This document shows, in pieces, positions 34,628 to 45,370 of a stretch of DNA of 64,000 nucleotides. Both the position numbers and the translations under genes were made by a program. Positions within the stretch are counted from its first letter, which is position 1. Every line of letters starts with the position of its first letter. A model generated the notes under the pieces. It did not search any database, was not told the DNA's origin, and was given only the letters and a program-made list of their open reading frames with translations. The stretch is from Paenibacillus andongensis. Lineage in GTDB: Bacteria; Bacillota; Bacilli; Paenibacillales; NBRC-103111. Location: positions 124,001-188,000 of the forward strand of contig NZ_CP104467.1 of assembly GCF_025369935.1 (NCBI RefSeq), given 5' to 3'.

Positions 34628-36103
34628 GTGAAACGCGCTTTGCAATTCAAAGGACGCACGGTCATTGTATTTGTTTTGTTAGCCATGTTTGCAAGCAGTA
34701 TCGTAACACTGACGGTTGTGGATTCATCCTTTTCTTGGGGGCGGAAAGAGCAGCCAGCGGGCAGTACAGCCGCATCCACTGCTACTTCATCCGGGCTATC
34801 GAGTAAGGATTTGAGTAAAATCTCTACAACGTTTCAATTGATCGAGAGTAAATATTTGAAGCAGCCGGATCATGATAAGTTGGTCAACGGCGCAATCAAT
34901 GGCATGCTGGAATCTCTGGAAGATCCGTTTACTGTCTATATGGATCAGAAGGAAGCGAAGCAGTTCGACGAGAGTATTACGTCCTCTTTTCAAGGCATAG
35001 GGGCAGAGGTTTCGATTGAGGAAGGTAAGTTCGTTATCGTCTCTCCAATCAAGGGCTCTCCTGCTGAGAAAGCGGGTATCCAATCCAAAGACGTGATCGT
35101 CTCCGTTAACGGAGAGAAGTTGGACGGGCTTACACTCAACCAAGCAGTGATGAAAATCCGCGGTCCTAAAGGGACACAGGCAAAGCTGGATCTGCTTCGT
35201 CAAGGTGCCGGTGATCCGGTGCAAGTCATCGTGGTCAGGGATAATATTGACGTTGAAACAGTTTATGGCGAAATGCTTCAGGACCAAATCGGGAAAATTG
35301 AGATTCGCCAATTCTCCTCGAATACAGCCGTCCGTTTCGCTGAAGAACTGAAAAGTCTTGAAGCCAAAGGGATGAAAGGACTTGTTATCGACGTGCGTAA
35401 TGACCCGGGCGGTCTGCTCAACGTAGTCGTTGATATCGTGAATCCTTTCGTTAAGAGCGGCAAGCCAATCGTTCAGGTCGAGAACCGAGATGGGAAGCGG
35501 GAGCCGACACCTTCGACGGGTTCAGGCAAGAACTATCCGGTTACTGTACTTGTGAATAAGGGCAGTGCGAGTGCTTCGGAGATATTGGCAGGAGCCTTCC
35601 AAGAAGCGGTTGGCAGCAAGATTATTGGCGAAACTTCCTACGGGAAAGGAACCGTTCAGGTTACTTTTGAGAAGGAAATGGGCGACGGCAGCAATATTAA
35701 AATGACGGTGTACAAATGGTTAACGCCGAACGGCAACTGGATCCACAAAACAGGGATCCAACCGGATATCCCAGTTGAGCAGCCAGGTTATTTTAAAGCA
35801 GCTCCGCTGTCTAAGAAAAGTGTGCTTAAACAGGATACGACAAGCGATGATGTGAAGAATCTTCAGCTCATGTTATCCGGTCTTGGCTTTAACCCAGAGC
35901 GTACGGATGGTTATTTCAATGATAAAACAGTTACGGCTGTTAAAGCATTCCAACGGACTAACGGTTTGCCTATGACTGGCGAAGTCGATACGGAGACAGC
36001 GACTAAAATTGAAAAATCAATTTTAGCTCAAATTCGTGAGCCGAAAAACGATTTGCAATTAAAAGCAGCAATTGGGCAAATTCAAAAGCAACTCGGGAAA
36101 TAA
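34628..36103 (+). CDS. ctpB: S41 C-terminal processing peptidase, CtpB-like
   Basis: Membrane-anchored serine protease (about 491 aa). The order is an N-terminal anchor (VIVFVLLAMFASSIVTLTV), a PDZ domain (GSPAEKAGIQSKDVIVSVNG), an S41 catalytic domain with Ser in GSASASEILAGAF and Lys in SYGKGTVQ, and a C-terminal peptidoglycan-binding_1 domain (VKNLQLMLSGLGF). B. subtilis CtpB cleaves SpoIVFA in sporulation. The start is uncertain: GTG 34628 (8 bases after AGGA), GTG 34625 or ATG 34607. It sits between the M23 gene and minJ, as expected from Bacillus synteny. Confidence 0.92.
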   Translation: MKRALQFKGRTVIVFVLLAMFASSIVTLTVVDSSFSWGRKEQPAGSTAASTATSSGLSSKDLSKISTTFQLIESKYLKQPDHDKLVNGAINGMLESLEDPFTVYMDQKEAKQFDESITSSFQGIGAEVSIEEGKFVIVSPIKGSPAEKAGIQSKDVIVSVNGEKLDGLTLNQAVMKIRGPKGTQAKLDLLRQGAGDPVQVIVVRDNIDVETVYGEMLQDQIGKIEIRQFSSNTAVRFAEELKSLEAKGMKGLVIDVRNDPGGLLNVVVDIVNPFVKSGKPIVQVENRDGKREPTPSTGSGKNYPVTVLVNKGSASASEILAGAFQEAVGSKIIGETSYGKGTVQVTFEKEMGDGSNIKMTVYKWLTPNGNWIHKTGIQPDIPVEQPGYFKAAPLSKKSVLKQDTTSDDVKNLQLMLSGLGFNPERTDGYFNDKTVTAVKAFQRTNGLPMTGEVDTETATKIEKSILAQIREPKNDLQLKAAIGQIQKQLGK

Positions 36104-36168
36104 TAAGGATCAGATATTGGAAATTCATCAAGTTGGGCAGGAGTTAAGCTCTACTAGTCGAATTAGTG

Positions 36169-36207
36169 TAGGAAGGTTGCTTCGGCTGCCTTCCTATTTC
36201 TTTTTCA
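36169..36207 (+). terminator. Terminator between ctpB and minJ
   Basis: TAGGAAGGTTGC and GCTGCCTTCCTA form a stem with a TTCG loop, followed by TTTCTTTTT. Confidence 0.85.
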
Positions 36208-36227
36208 TCAAGGAGACCCAGATTCGT

Positions 36228-37511
36228 ATGGATGTATTGATTCAACTCTTGGACAGACTGCTGCAAGCTGTAGGGCAGTTGTTTGCGAATCCTTTTTACT
36301 ATATAGGTATTCTATTTATCGTGCTGCATTATCGGAAGCAGATTCAGATGGAGCGTAAGCTGTTTCACACGCGCTTGCATTCTTTATTGAATGAAACGTG
36401 GCGAACCGTTCTCTGGGGATGGCTGGGCGGTATCAGTGCCTCCGTTCTTATGCTTTTCGTAGGTGTTAATATTCAGGCAAACACGGTAATTCTGTTATGG
36501 GTTCTTTCGATTATCCTAGTGATGATGCGCGTTAGATTCTTCTGTTTGGCTTATGCGGTGGGTATTTTGGGAATCGCGCAAGTGATTCTTTCGTGGCTGC
36601 CGAATGCTGCTAGTCTGCAGGAGGCGGTTCCGGTTCTGGACATAGTAGTTGGCGCGGATATCCCTTCCTTGCTGGTCATAGTCGCCGTACTTCATCTTCT
36701 AGAAGGGACGCTCGTTGGCTTTCAAGGGGCACGCATGGCAACACCGCTGTTTCTCGAGGGAAGGCGAGGGCAAATTATCGGCGGGCAACAGCTGCAAGGC
36801 TTCTGGCCTGTTCCTTTATTCTTGCTCGTTCCTATGACGGGAGGAAGTATACAAGGTCTTCCATGGGAAACGCTGTTTGGCTCGAACCTCGCATCGGGAT
36901 GGACACTTCTTGCCTTTCCGGCCATGATTGGCTTCACGGAGCTTACGATATCGAAGCTTCCCCGCAAACAAGCACGTTTCAGCGCAAGCTTGCTCTACGT
37001 ATATGGCATCATCCTGTTAGTTACAGCGCTTGCCGCTCATTTCTGGCCGCCGATTCTGCTTGTAGGAGCCGTATTAAGCATTGCTTTACATGAAGGATTG
37101 ATTCGCTATAACCAATGGATGGAAGATAAGCTGGTTCCGTTCTACGTTCACTCACAGCAAGGTCTAATGGTGTTGTCGGTAGTGCCCAATAGCCCTGCTC
37201 ACGAGCTAGGTATTCAAACGGGCGAACTTATTCACAAGGTGAACGGGCACAAAATCAAGACGAAAACCGATCTGCACGTTGCCATGGGGCTGAATTCCGC
37301 CTTCTGCAGGCTGGAAGTGCTGAATGAGCAAGGTGAGGTACGCTTCTTGCAGCGAGCAATTTTCTCTGGCGATCATCATCAATTAGGCATTATTTTAGCT
37401 CCGGATCAGGATGCACTGTACTTCCTAGAGCAAAGACCTCTGCATCTGTTTTCCTATTTGCGAAGCAAACTGACCGGCTTGTTATCCAATGATTCGACGA
37501 AAACCATGTGA
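36228..37511 (+). CDS. minJ: PDZ-domain polytopic membrane protein, MinJ-like
   Basis: A 427-residue protein with about seven hydrophobic segments in residues 15-300 and a C-terminal PDZ domain (VPNSPAHELGIQTGELIHKVN). This is the build of B. subtilis MinJ (YvjD), which links DivIVA to MinD at poles and septa, and the position between ctpB and uvrB is the same. ATG 36228 is preceded by AAGGAGA; the earlier in-frame start (36072) overlaps ctpB and the terminator. Symbol by synteny and domain build. Confidence 0.78.
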   Translation: MDVLIQLLDRLLQAVGQLFANPFYYIGILFIVLHYRKQIQMERKLFHTRLHSLLNETWRTVLWGWLGGISASVLMLFVGVNIQANTVILLWVLSIILVMMRVRFFCLAYAVGILGIAQVILSWLPNAASLQEAVPVLDIVVGADIPSLLVIVAVLHLLEGTLVGFQGARMATPLFLEGRRGQIIGGQQLQGFWPVPLFLLVPMTGGSIQGLPWETLFGSNLASGWTLLAFPAMIGFTELTISKLPRKQARFSASLLYVYGIILLVTALAAHFWPPILLVGAVLSIALHEGLIRYNQWMEDKLVPFYVHSQQGLMVLSVVPNSPAHELGIQTGELIHKVNGHKIKTKTDLHVAMGLNSAFCRLEVLNEQGEVRFLQRAIFSGDHHQLGIILAPDQDALYFLEQRPLHLFSYLRSKLTGLLSNDSTKTM

Positions 37512-37514
37512 TTT

Positions 37515-37560
37515 TAAAAAAAGACCCTAACCTCTCGTTTGAAAGAGGAAGGGTCTTTGC
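37515..37560. terminator. Bidirectional terminator between minJ and motB
   Basis: AAAGACCC/GGGTCTTT and CCTCT/AGAGG arms, with an A run on the left and TTT on the right. It serves the converging minJ and motAB units. Confidence 0.85.
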
Positions 37561-38376
37561 TCATTTAACCGTTGTTGTGGGAGATAGCCCATCACGCAGC
37601 ACAATGATTTCGACGCGGCGATTTTTGCTGCGATTCTCATCGCTGGTGTTGGCTACTTTGGGCATCGTATCGGCATACGCTGTTGCAATAAATTTATTGT
37701 TATCCAGTTTGGCTGTATCGCTAAAATAACGAAGCACCGAAAGGGATCGGGCGAAGGATAGGCCCCAGTTATCTTTGAAAGGAGATCCTGTCGCCAGCGG
37801 CAAGTTGTCGGTGTGCCCTTCAATGCTTACCTTACTGTTCAATGTAGGAATGAGTGAAGCGAGTTTCTGCAGAATAGGAAAGGAGGCCGTTTTCAGATCT
37901 GCTTTTCCTAGATCGAATAAGAATAAGTCGTTTAGTGTGATAGCTACACCGCGTTCTGTATCGCTAGCGGATACTTGTGCCTCTAGATTTTGATCCTTAA
38001 TATAAGCCTGGACTTGTTTTAAAAGATCTTGAAGTTCCTTTTCACGCTTCTCTTTTTCATTCTCTTCAGGCTTTGTTTTATCTTTCTCTTCCTTTTGATC
38101 GTCTTGGCTCTGATTCTGGTTCTGTGGCGTCTTGGCATCGCCTTGCTTAGGAGTCATTTGGCCGCTGACGCCAAAGCCTTTATCCAAAACGGAGTCGGCT
38201 TTCTGGAATTGCATGTTTAAGGCTTGAGCCAGAACGGAATACTTTTGAACATCGACTTTACTCATTGCATACATAATAATGAAGAAAACGAGCAGAAGGG
38301 TGATTAAATCAGCGTAAGTAATGAGCCATCTCTCATGATTGACATGTTCCTCGTGCTTCTTACCTCTCCGCGCCAT
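37561..38376 (-). CDS. motB: Flagellar motor stator protein MotB
   Basis: Stator subunit (271 aa) anchoring the motor to peptidoglycan. The single N-terminal span contains the proton-binding Asp in TYADLITLLLVFFIIMYAM. A Lys/Glu/Gln-rich plug and linker (about residues 70-115) leads to an OmpA-like C-terminal domain (SIEGHTDNLPL, NRRVEIIVL). ATG 38376 is 9 bases after GAGGAGG; the ATG at 38385 directly abuts it. It overlaps motA by 17 bases. Confidence 0.95.
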   Translation of the reverse strand: MARRGKKHEEHVNHERWLITYADLITLLLVFFIIMYAMSKVDVQKYSVLAQALNMQFQKADSVLDKGFGVSGQMTPKQGDAKTPQNQNQSQDDQKEEKDKTKPEENEKEKREKELQDLLKQVQAYIKDQNLEAQVSASDTERGVAITLNDLFLFDLGKADLKTASFPILQKLASLIPTLNSKVSIEGHTDNLPLATGSPFKDNWGLSFARSLSVLRYFSDTAKLDNNKFIATAYADTMPKVANTSDENRSKNRRVEIIVLRDGLSPTTTVK

Positions 38377-39154
38377 TGTCGACATCCTCCTCTACGACTT
38401 TTTTCGTTGATTTATCGTGGAGGAAGGAATTCAGTTTTTTCTTAATTAACTGTGGATTTTCACCGGCTTGAAGGGCAAGAATGCCTTCTAACATCAGTTC
38501 CATTTCGGAAACCATTTCTTTGCCGCGAACTTTAATTTTATTAGCAATCGGAAGATAGACCAGGTTGGCGCTCATAACACCGTATAAGGTAGCTGTGAAA
38601 GCAACAGCAATGGCAGGTCCCAGACTGGAAGGGTCGTCGAGATTGCCGAGAACGTGAATGAGCCCCATAACGGTACCGATAATTCCCATGGTTGGCGCAT
38701 ATCCGCCTCCGGCTTCGAACACCTTTGACATATTGTTAACCTGGTGCTCAATAGCGTCCATTTCAAGTTCCAGAATTTGTCTGGTTAGCTCAGGATCTGT
38801 TCCATCCACCACCATAAGCAAGCCATCTTTGAGGAATGGATTTGTATGCTCCTGTGCGCGCTGCTCTAGGGCAAGTACTCCTTCTCGACGAGCGATCGAA
38901 GCCATGTCCACAAGTTCATCAATCGTTGCCCCCGGATCTCTTTTTACTTCTTTGAAGGCAATGCCTAGAGCTTTAGGGATTTTGGCTAAAATAGAGAGCG
39001 GGAAGCTGATGGCTACTGCACCAAAGGTTCCGCCGAAAACGATCAGCATGGCACTTGGGATAATCAATGAACTAAGATGACCGCCATCCCACATGTACCC
39101 GCCGACTAAACCTGCAAGACCCAATACTAATCCTAAAACTGTTGTCAAATCCAT
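38360..39154 (-). CDS. motA: Flagellar motor stator protein MotA
   Basis: Four-span stator subunit (264 aa) forming the proton channel with MotB. Spans are visible near residues 3-20, 32-50, 145-170 and 180-200; GGGYAPTMGIIGTVMGLIHV and ATLYGVMSANLVYLPIANKI are the conserved proline-containing segments. ATG 39154 with AGGAGTGG is chosen; the longer frame to 39310 has no ribosome site. The motBA pair is divergent from uvrB. Confidence 0.95.
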   Translation of the reverse strand: MDLTTVLGLVLGLAGLVGGYMWDGGHLSSLIIPSAMLIVFGGTFGAVAISFPLSILAKIPKALGIAFKEVKRDPGATIDELVDMASIARREGVLALEQRAQEHTNPFLKDGLLMVVDGTDPELTRQILELEMDAIEHQVNNMSKVFEAGGGYAPTMGIIGTVMGLIHVLGNLDDPSSLGPAIAVAFTATLYGVMSANLVYLPIANKIKVRGKEMVSEMELMLEGILALQAGENPQLIKKKLNSFLHDKSTKKVVEEDVDNGAER

Positions 39155-39265
39155 GACTGTACCACTCCTAATTAGCATAAAAAGAATAGGAACCATAAAG
39201 CAACCTGATCCATTCGTTGGAGACTCTCCACAAAAATTTATACAGGCCGTAACAGATATTGCCGT

Positions 39266-39294
39266 TTGCATCCATGATTCAAAAAGAGTATAAT
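39266..39294 (+). promoter_or_regulatory. uvrB promoter
   Basis: TTGCAT (39266-39271), 17 bases, TATAAT (39289-39294), in the 338-base gap between the divergent motA and uvrB genes. Confidence 0.65.
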
Positions 39295-39303
39295 GGAAAA
39301 ACC

Positions 39304-39317
39304 AGAACAAACATTCT
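39304..39317 (+). promoter_or_regulatory. Candidate LexA (SOS) box at uvrB
   Basis: AGAACAAACATTCT resembles the Gram-positive LexA box CGAACRNRYGTTYC with mismatches at the outer bases and at the G of GTTY. It sits about 10 bases after the -10 element, a usual operator position. uvrBA is LexA-controlled in B. subtilis. Confidence 0.45.
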
Positions 39318-39410
39318 TATGATGGATGAATTTGAGATTCCTTCATATTTGTGCAGAATAAGTTCCATAAACTTCTATATCGGAAATAGCATAAGGAAAG
39401 TTAATAGGAT

Positions 39411-39465
39411 AAAAGTTCGATTTATTTCGATAAAATGAAGGTTTAAAAAGTCGAACTTTTTAAAC
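39411..39465 (+). promoter_or_regulatory. Overlapping palindromes in the uvrB leader
   Basis: GTTTAAAAAGT and ACTTTTTAAAC (39441-39465) form a perfect 11-bp stem around CGA. The right half also pairs with an upstream arm: AAAAGTTCGA (39411-39420) with TCGAACTTTT (39451-39460). The two structures exclude each other. The second ends 16 bases before the uvrB ribosome site. Confidence 0.55.
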
Positions 39466-39492
39466 AACCTCTATAAGTGTAGGTGATTATTG

Positions 39493-41490
39493 ATGAGTGA
39501 ACTAGTAGTTAGCTCTAAGAAGTTTGAGCTTGTATCCGATTTTTCTCCGCAGGGTGACCAGCCTCAAGCGATTGAGGAAATTGTTCAAAGTATACAAGCG
39601 GGTAATAAGCATCAAACGCTCTTAGGTGCGACGGGAACGGGAAAAACGTTCACAGCGGCGCAAGTCATTGCCAAGTTGAACCGTCCTACCCTGATTATTG
39701 CGCATAACAAAACGTTAGCCGCACAGTTGTGCAGTGAATTTAAAGAATTTTTCCCTCATAATGCCGTATCCTACTTCGTTAGTTACTATGATTACTACCA
39801 ACCAGAAGCCTACATTGCCTCCTCTGACACTTACATCGAGAAAGATTCCAGCATCAATGAAGAGATCGATAAGCTCCGCCACTCGGCGACAAGCTCGTTA
39901 TTTGAACGCCGTGACGTTATTGTCGTTGCCAGCGTGTCGTGTATTTATGGCTTGGGTTCGCCAATTGAATATGGAAGTATGCTGCTTTCTTTACGTGTAG
40001 GTATGGAGAAATCGCGCAATGAGATTTTACACAAGCTCGTGGATATTCAATATCAGCGGAATGATTTGAATTTTGTCCGCGGGACGTTTCGCGTGCGCGG
40101 AGATGTCGTTGAGATTTTTCCAGCGTCGCATGGCGAACAAGCGGTGAGAGTTGAGTTGTTTGGTGACGAAATTGAACGAATTACGGAAATCGATGTGCTT
40201 ACTGGCGAGATTATCGGCGAGCGCGAACATATCGCGATCTTCCCGGCGTCTCACTTTGTGACGCACGAAGATACGATGAAGCGCGCGCTAGTGAATATTG
40301 AGCGTGAGCTCGAAGAGCGTCTCGCAGAGCTGAAAGAGCAAGGGAAGCTGCTCGAAGCGCAGAGATTGGAACAACGGACGCGCTACGATATGGAAATGAT
40401 GCAAGAGATGGGTTTCTGCAGTGGCATCGAGAACTACTCAGGACCGCTGACTTTCCGGGAGCGGGGGGCTACGCCTTATACGCTTTTGGATTATTTCCCA
40501 GACGATATGCTCTTTATGGTCGATGAATCTCACGTGACTTTGCCACAAATTCGCGCGATGTATAATGGGGATAGGGCGAGAAAAGAAGTATTGGTTGATC
40601 ATGGTTTCCGGTTGCCATCTGCACTAGATAACCGACCTCTGCGTTTTGAGGAATTTGAGGAGAAAATCAGCCAAATTTTATATATATCGGCGACACCTGG
40701 ACCTTATGAGCTGGAACATTGTCCGACGATGACACAGCAAATTATTCGTCCTACAGGGTTATTGGATCCGATTATTGAAGTAAGACCAACCAAGGGTCAG
40801 ATCGATGATTTAATAGCCGAAATTCAGGATCGAATCCGTAAAGATGAGCGGGTGCTCGTTACGACCTTGACGAAAAAGATGTCAGAGGATTTAACCGATT
40901 ACTTTAAGGAAATAGGCATTAAGGTTCGGTATTTGCACTCAGATATCAAGACATTTGAACGTATGCAGATTTTACGTGATTTGCGGTTGGGGACTTTCCA
41001 TGTTCTCGTGGGGATTAACCTCCTTAGGGAAGGGCTTGATTTACCTGAGGTATCGCTGGTCGCTATTCTAGATGCGGACAAAGAAGGGTTCTTGCGTTCG
41101 GAACGATCGTTGATTCAAACCATCGGCCGTGCGGCGAGGAATGCAGACGGTCGTGTTATTATGTATGGAGATAAGATAACGGATTCCATGCAGAAAGCGA
41201 TCTATGAGACTAGTCGCCGTCGAGGTCTTCAAGAAGCGCATAATGAGAAGCTGGGGATTACGCCGCAAACGATTGCCAAGAAAATTCGCGATGTCATTGA
41301 AGCTACGAAGGTGGCTGAACAGAAAGCGGATTATCTAGCTGATGTGAAGGGTGCGAAGATGTCCAAGAAGGATCGCGCATCGCTGATCGAGCGTTTGGAA
41401 GGCGAGATGAAAGAGGCTGCGAAGAACCTACAGTTCGAACGAGCCGCGCAGCTGCGTGATGCAATTATGGAAATGAAAGCTGATGCCTAG
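39493..41490 (+). CDS. uvrB: Excinuclease ABC subunit B
   Basis: DNA damage recognition helicase-like subunit (665 aa). Walker A GATGTGKT near residue 40, the beta-hairpin region [20 protein letters not shown], the DEAD-type MVDESH, helicase motif QTIGRAARN and a C-terminal UVR domain ([20 protein letters not shown]) for UvrC contact are all present. ATG 39493 is used; the preceding TTG is in frame but too close to AGGTGA. uvrA follows after 38 bases. Confidence 0.97.
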   Translation: MSELVVSSKKFELVSDFSPQGDQPQAIEEIVQSIQAGNKHQTLLGATGTGKTFTAAQVIAKLNRPTLIIAHNKTLAAQLCSEFKEFFPHNAVSYFVSYYDYYQPEAYIASSDTYIEKDSSINEEIDKLRHSATSSLFERRDVIVVASVSCIYGLGSPIEYGSMLLSLRVGMEKSRNEILHKLVDIQYQRNDLNFVRGTFRVRGDVVEIFPASHGEQAVRVELFGDEIERITEIDVLTGEIIGEREHIAIFPASHFVTHEDTMKRALVNIERELEERLAELKEQGKLLEAQRLEQRTRYDMEMMQEMGFCSGIENYSGPLTFRERGATPYTLLDYFPDDMLFMVDESHVTLPQIRAMYNGDRARKEVLVDHGFRLPSALDNRPLRFEEFEEKISQILYISATPGPYELEHCPTMTQQIIRPTGLLDPIIEVRPTKGQIDDLIAEIQDRIRKDERVLVTTLTKKMSEDLTDYFKEIGIKVRYLHSDIKTFERMQILRDLRLGTFHVLVGINLLREGLDLPEVSLVAILDADKEGFLRSERSLIQTIGRAARNADGRVIMYGDKITDSMQKAIYETSRRRGLQEAHNEKLGITPQTIAKKIRDVIEATKVAEQKADYLADVKGAKMSKKDRASLIERLEGEMKEAAKNLQFERAAQLRDAIMEMKADA

Positions 41491-41528
41491 AAGGGGCATC
41501 AGCTTCACATAGGAGAGGAAGGGTACCC

Positions 41529-44411
41529 GTGTCTAGAGATCAAATCGTCATTAAAGGAGCGAGAGCTCATAATCTAAAAAATATCGATGTCACGATTCCG
41601 CGTGATAAGTTTGTTGTTCTCACAGGCTTAAGTGGATCAGGGAAATCTTCGCTTGCCTTTGATACGATTTATGCGGAAGGGCAGCGCAGATACGTTGAAT
41701 CTCTATCTGCCTATGCCAGACAATTTCTAGGGCAAATGGATAAGCCGGATGTAGATTCGATTGAAGGTCTATCACCGGCTATTTCCATTGATCAGAAAAC
41801 AACTAGCCGTAATCCGCGTTCCACGGTTGGAACCGTAACGGAGATTTATGACTATTTGCGACTGTTATATGCTCGAATTGGACGACCGCATTGTCCGACC
41901 CATGGCATCGAGATTACGTCGCAAACCGTGGAACAAATGGTGGATCGTATTATGGAGTATCCGGAACGAACGAAGCTCCAGATTCTAGCTCCGCTTATTT
42001 CAGGACGCAAAGGTGAACATACGAAGCTGCTTGCCGATATACAAAAGCAAGGATTCGTAAGGGTACGCGTCAACGGAGAAACGGTCGATCTCGCTGAGAA
42101 GATAGAACTCGACAAAAATAAGAAGCATACGATCGAGGTCGTTGTTGACCGTATCGTGATCAAAGAGGACGTTCAAACTCGTCTTGCGGATTCTCTGGAG
42201 ACAGCGCTCAAGTTGGCAAATGGCCGGGTCATCGTCGATGTCATTGACCAGGAAGAGCTGCTCTTTAGCCAGAACTTGGCCTGTCCGGAGTGCGGCTTCA
42301 GCGTTGAGGAATTAGCGCCGAGAATGTTTTCGTTTAATAGTCCTTTCGGTGCTTGTCCGGATTGTGATGGACTAGGCAGCCAGATGATCGTTGATCCGGA
42401 TTTACTTGTTCCTGATGCGAAGCTAACGATTGAAGAGGGAGCGTTCGAAGCTTGGGCGGGCAGCACTTCCAACTATTATCCGCAGTTTCTTGCAGCGGTT
42501 TGTGAACATTATTCCATTCCGCGTAATGTACCTGTTTCTGAGATCAGCAGTGATCAGATGAAGGTGATTCTATATGGAACAGGCGGGGAGAAGATTCGTT
42601 TCCGCTACGAGAATGATATGGGAGCGAGCAAGGAAGCGCTAGTTCCATTTGAGGGTATCATTCGCAACTTAGAACGCAGATTCAAAGATACGTTCTCTGA
42701 GGGTATCAGAGAGCATATCCAGACGTATATGAGCACGAAGCCTTGTCCGAAGTGTAAAGGACAGCGTCTGAAGCCGGAAACGTTAGCTGTGACGATCAAT
42801 GGCAAAAATATTGCACATGCAACTTCCCTTTCGATTGGTGACGCTGAGGAATGGTTTAAAGGGCTGGACTTGAATGAGCGGGAGTTGACGATTTCTAATT
42901 TGATTCTCAAAGAAATCAGATCTCGCCTAGGGTTCCTAGTCAACGTAGGTCTTGATTACTTAACGATGCATCGTGCCGCAGGTACGTTATCGGGTGGAGA
43001 AGCGCAGCGGATACGCTTGGCTACTCAGATCGGTTCTAGTTTGATGGGTGTCCTTTATATTTTGGATGAGCCCAGCATCGGGCTGCATCAAAGAGATAAC
43101 ACGCGTCTGATTCAGACACTCGAACATATGCGTGATCTCGGCAACACATTAATCGTTGTAGAACATGATGAAGACACAATGATGGCTGCGGATTACATTA
43201 TCGATATTGGTCCTGGCGCCGGTATTCATGGCGGACAAGTCATTGCACAAGGTACGCCTAAAGAGTTAATGAAAGACGAAAACTCACTTACAGGGCAATA
43301 CCTTAGCGGCAAACGTTTCATTCCTATTCCAGCAGCGCGACGCAAACCGAACGGGAAATGGATCGAGGTCAAAGGCGCCAAAGAAAATAATTTGCGCAAC
43401 GTCTCGGCTAAAGTGCCACTCGGAGTATTTACCTGTGTAACAGGGGTATCCGGTTCAGGCAAAAGTACGTTGATTAACGAGATTTTGTTCAAAACCTTGT
43501 CGCGTGATTTAAACGGAGCTAAGGTGCGTCCTGGTGAGCACAAGGAAATTGTGGGACTTGAACACATTGATAAAGTCATCGACATCGACCAATCACCGAT
43601 TGGCCGTACGCCACGCTCGAATCCAGCGACGTATACCGGTGTGTTTGACGATATTCGTGATGTTTATGCGAATACGAACGAAGCCAAGGTTCGCGGTTAC
43701 AAGAAGGGCCGCTTCAGCTTTAACGTGAAGGGCGGCCGTTGTGAGGCTTGTCGCGGAGACGGCATCATCAAGATCGAGATGCATTTCTTACCGGACGTGT
43801 ACGTGCCTTGTGAAGTCTGTAAAGGCAAGCGATACAACCGCGAGACGATGGAAGTTAAGTACAAAGGCAAGAGTATTTCTGAAGTGTTAGAGATGACGAT
43901 TGAGGACGGCTGCGAGTTCTTTAAGAACCTGCCGCGTATTCATCGTAAATTGACGACACTTCTGGATGTGGGACTGGGCTACATGACCCTCGGCCAGCCA
44001 GCAACTACGCTGTCCGGCGGCGAAGCCCAGCGTGTGAAGCTCGCGGCGGAGCTGTACCGCCGCAGCACAGGCAAGACGATCTACATCCTGGATGAGCCCA
44101 CTACGGGGCTCCACATCCACGATATCGATCGTCTGCTGAAGGTGCTTCACCGTCTCGTTGAGAACGGTGAAACCGTACTTGTCATCGAGCATAACCTCGA
44201 TGTCATCAAGACGGCGGACCACGTCATCGATCTAGGCCCCGAGGGTGGTACCCGCGGAGGACTGATCGTGGCTGCCGGTACGCCGGAGGATGTCGTGAAA
44301 GTGGCCGGGTCTTACACCGGCCAGTACTTGAAACCGATCCTTGAACGGGATCGGGAGCGCTCTGAGAACTACGCGAAGCGCCTTGAAGTGTTAGAAGAAT
44401 CAGTCGGCTAG
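41529..44411 (+). CDS. uvrA: Excinuclease ABC subunit A
   Basis: ABC-type damage sensor (960 aa) with two nucleotide-binding halves: Walker [10 protein letters not shown] and GVSGSGKST, and signatures [12 protein letters not shown] and [12 protein letters not shown]. Two zinc modules are visible: CPECGF..CPDCDG, and [14 protein letters not shown]. The start is GTG 41529 behind GGAGAGGAAGGG. It is cotranscribed with uvrB and closed by a strong terminator. Confidence 0.97.
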   Translation: MSRDQIVIKGARAHNLKNIDVTIPRDKFVVLTGLSGSGKSSLAFDTIYAEGQRRYVESLSAYARQFLGQMDKPDVDSIEGLSPAISIDQKTTSRNPRSTVGTVTEIYDYLRLLYARIGRPHCPTHGIEITSQTVEQMVDRIMEYPERTKLQILAPLISGRKGEHTKLLADIQKQGFVRVRVNGETVDLAEKIELDKNKKHTIEVVVDRIVIKEDVQTRLADSLETALKLANGRVIVDVIDQEELLFSQNLACPECGFSVEELAPRMFSFNSPFGACPDCDGLGSQMIVDPDLLVPDAKLTIEEGAFEAWAGSTSNYYPQFLAAVCEHYSIPRNVPVSEISSDQMKVILYGTGGEKIRFRYENDMGASKEALVPFEGIIRNLERRFKDTFSEGIREHIQTYMSTKPCPKCKGQRLKPETLAVTINGKNIAHATSLSIGDAEEWFKGLDLNERELTISNLILKEIRSRLGFLVNVGLDYLTMHRAAGTLSGGEAQRIRLATQIGSSLMGVLYILDEPSIGLHQRDNTRLIQTLEHMRDLGNTLIVVEHDEDTMMAADYIIDIGPGAGIHGGQVIAQGTPKELMKDENSLTGQYLSGKRFIPIPAARRKPNGKWIEVKGAKENNLRNVSAKVPLGVFTCVTGVSGSGKSTLINEILFKTLSRDLNGAKVRPGEHKEIVGLEHIDKVIDIDQSPIGRTPRSNPATYTGVFDDIRDVYANTNEAKVRGYKKGRFSFNVKGGRCEACRGDGIIKIEMHFLPDVYVPCEVCKGKRYNRETMEVKYKGKSISEVLEMTIEDGCEFFKNLPRIHRKLTTLLDVGLGYMTLGQPATTLSGGEAQRVKLAAELYRRSTGKTIYILDEPTTGLHIHDIDRLLKVLHRLVENGETVLVIEHNLDVIKTADHVIDLGPEGGTRGGLIVAAGTPEDVVKVAGSYTGQYLKPILERDRERSENYAKRLEVLEESVG

Positions 44412-44422
44412 CCAATTATCCG

Positions 44423-44478
44423 AATAAGCTTGGCTCACGATACAAGAGACCGTGACGCCAAGCTTATTTTGTTCTTTT
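44423..44478 (+). terminator. Terminator after uvrA
   Basis: AATAAGCTTGGC and GCCAAGCTTATT pair perfectly, with an inner TCACG/CGTGA stem, followed by TTGTTCTTTT. Confidence 0.88.
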
Positions 44479-44680
44479 GTCACAAATTCGACGAACAAAC
44501 CTTGGATTTTGTTAAGACTTAATTGAATGATACAAGCTTCGACAATTTAACCCTCTATCACAATGAAGGAGAATAGACCTATAATTAGGATATAAGTTGC
44601 ATACAGAAATATCCCTCATACTAACTATCCATGATCGAGGATATATGCATTCTAATCTATCTACTTTATGGAGGCTTGTT

Positions 44681-44839
44681 ATGAAACCGACGCTAGAATT
44701 ACAAGAGATTGTTTCTGCTTTAGGTATTGATCCTTTTCGATTCCTAGCTTGGCAGGAGAAAGAATTAGCTGAAAAACTACAAAATGCATATCTAGAGGAG
44801 CATAAAGAATTCGACCCTGTTTACGGACTAGTCGTTTAA
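44681..44839 (+). CDS. Small protein, unknown function (52 aa)
   Basis: A short acidic, mostly helical protein with no signal peptide or membrane span (ELQEIVSALGIDPFRFLAWQ, then EKELAEKLQNAYLEEHKEFD). ATG 44681 follows GGAGG at 44671-44675 with good spacing, and a strong terminator follows the stop, which supports a real monocistronic gene. I do not recognise the family. Confidence 0.6.
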   Translation: MKPTLELQEIVSALGIDPFRFLAWQEKELAEKLQNAYLEEHKEFDPVYGLVV

Positions 44840-44865
44840 GAAGTGCAACTCTATGAAAACATAGA

Positions 44866-44908
44866 ACCCGAGCTGTCCCTCGATAGGGATTTCGGGTTTA
44901 TTTTTTAT
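44866..44908 (+). terminator. Terminator after the 52-aa gene
   Basis: AACCCGA and TCGGGTT with inner TCCCT/AGGGA around CGAT, followed by a run of T. It opens a 312-base gap (44840-45151) that otherwise holds only the promoter region of the next small gene. Confidence 0.8.
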
Positions 44909-45045
44909 TTTGATATATAGGTAAGAGCTGAATCACAGTATGCCCGGTTATAAATATCTGAAGAGATGGACATTTTATACTTACGAGGCAGGTTTGAGAA
45001 ATCTCGATTCATCAAGAAGAAACCCTGCAAAAGGTGACAAACTTG

Positions 45046-45094
45046 TTACACATCAGTGTAATCACTTGCATCTAGTGCTCAATCAAGCTAACAT
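45046..45094 (+). promoter_or_regulatory. Promoter and operator-like palindrome before the 66-aa membrane protein
   Basis: TTACAC-ATCA-GTGTAA (45046-45061) is a perfect 6-bp palindrome that ends 4 bases before TTGCAT (45066-45071). A 17-base spacer leads to TAACAT (45089-45094). The palindrome position suggests a regulator site. No leader feature was seen. Confidence 0.5.
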
Positions 45095-45151
45095 AGAATT
45101 AAAATAGCAGGACGTGTGCCTTGCACCGAGTTACTATAAGGAGGTTTCACC

Positions 45152-45352
45152 ATGTTATTAGCGGAAGCAGCAGCAACAACAAGTACGTATACAAGCTTTG
45201 ATATTTACGTTTTAATCTTCACGGTGGTCATCGCCATTGCTTTCATCAGAGAGCTGATCAATCCTAAAAGAAATTTGTTTGCCCTAGGGTTTGCGGGGGT
45301 TGCCTTGTTCGTATTCGGCTTCATGGATGTTGTTATGATCAGAGGCTGGTAA
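45152..45352 (+). CDS. Small membrane protein, DUF2759-like
   Basis: A 66-residue protein with two hydrophobic helices (IYVLIFTVVIAIAFI and FALGFAGVALFVFGFMDVV) joined by a short basic turn (NPKRN). AGGAGG lies before ATG 45152. The length and two-helix build recall DUF2759 (YqgW) proteins, but the match is only by shape. Flanked by its own promoter and a bidirectional terminator. Confidence 0.65.
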   Translation: MLLAEAAATTSTYTSFDIYVLIFTVVIAIAFIRELINPKRNLFALGFAGVALFVFGFMDVVMIRGW

Positions 45353-45370
45353 TTCCGAGCAAAACAAGAT

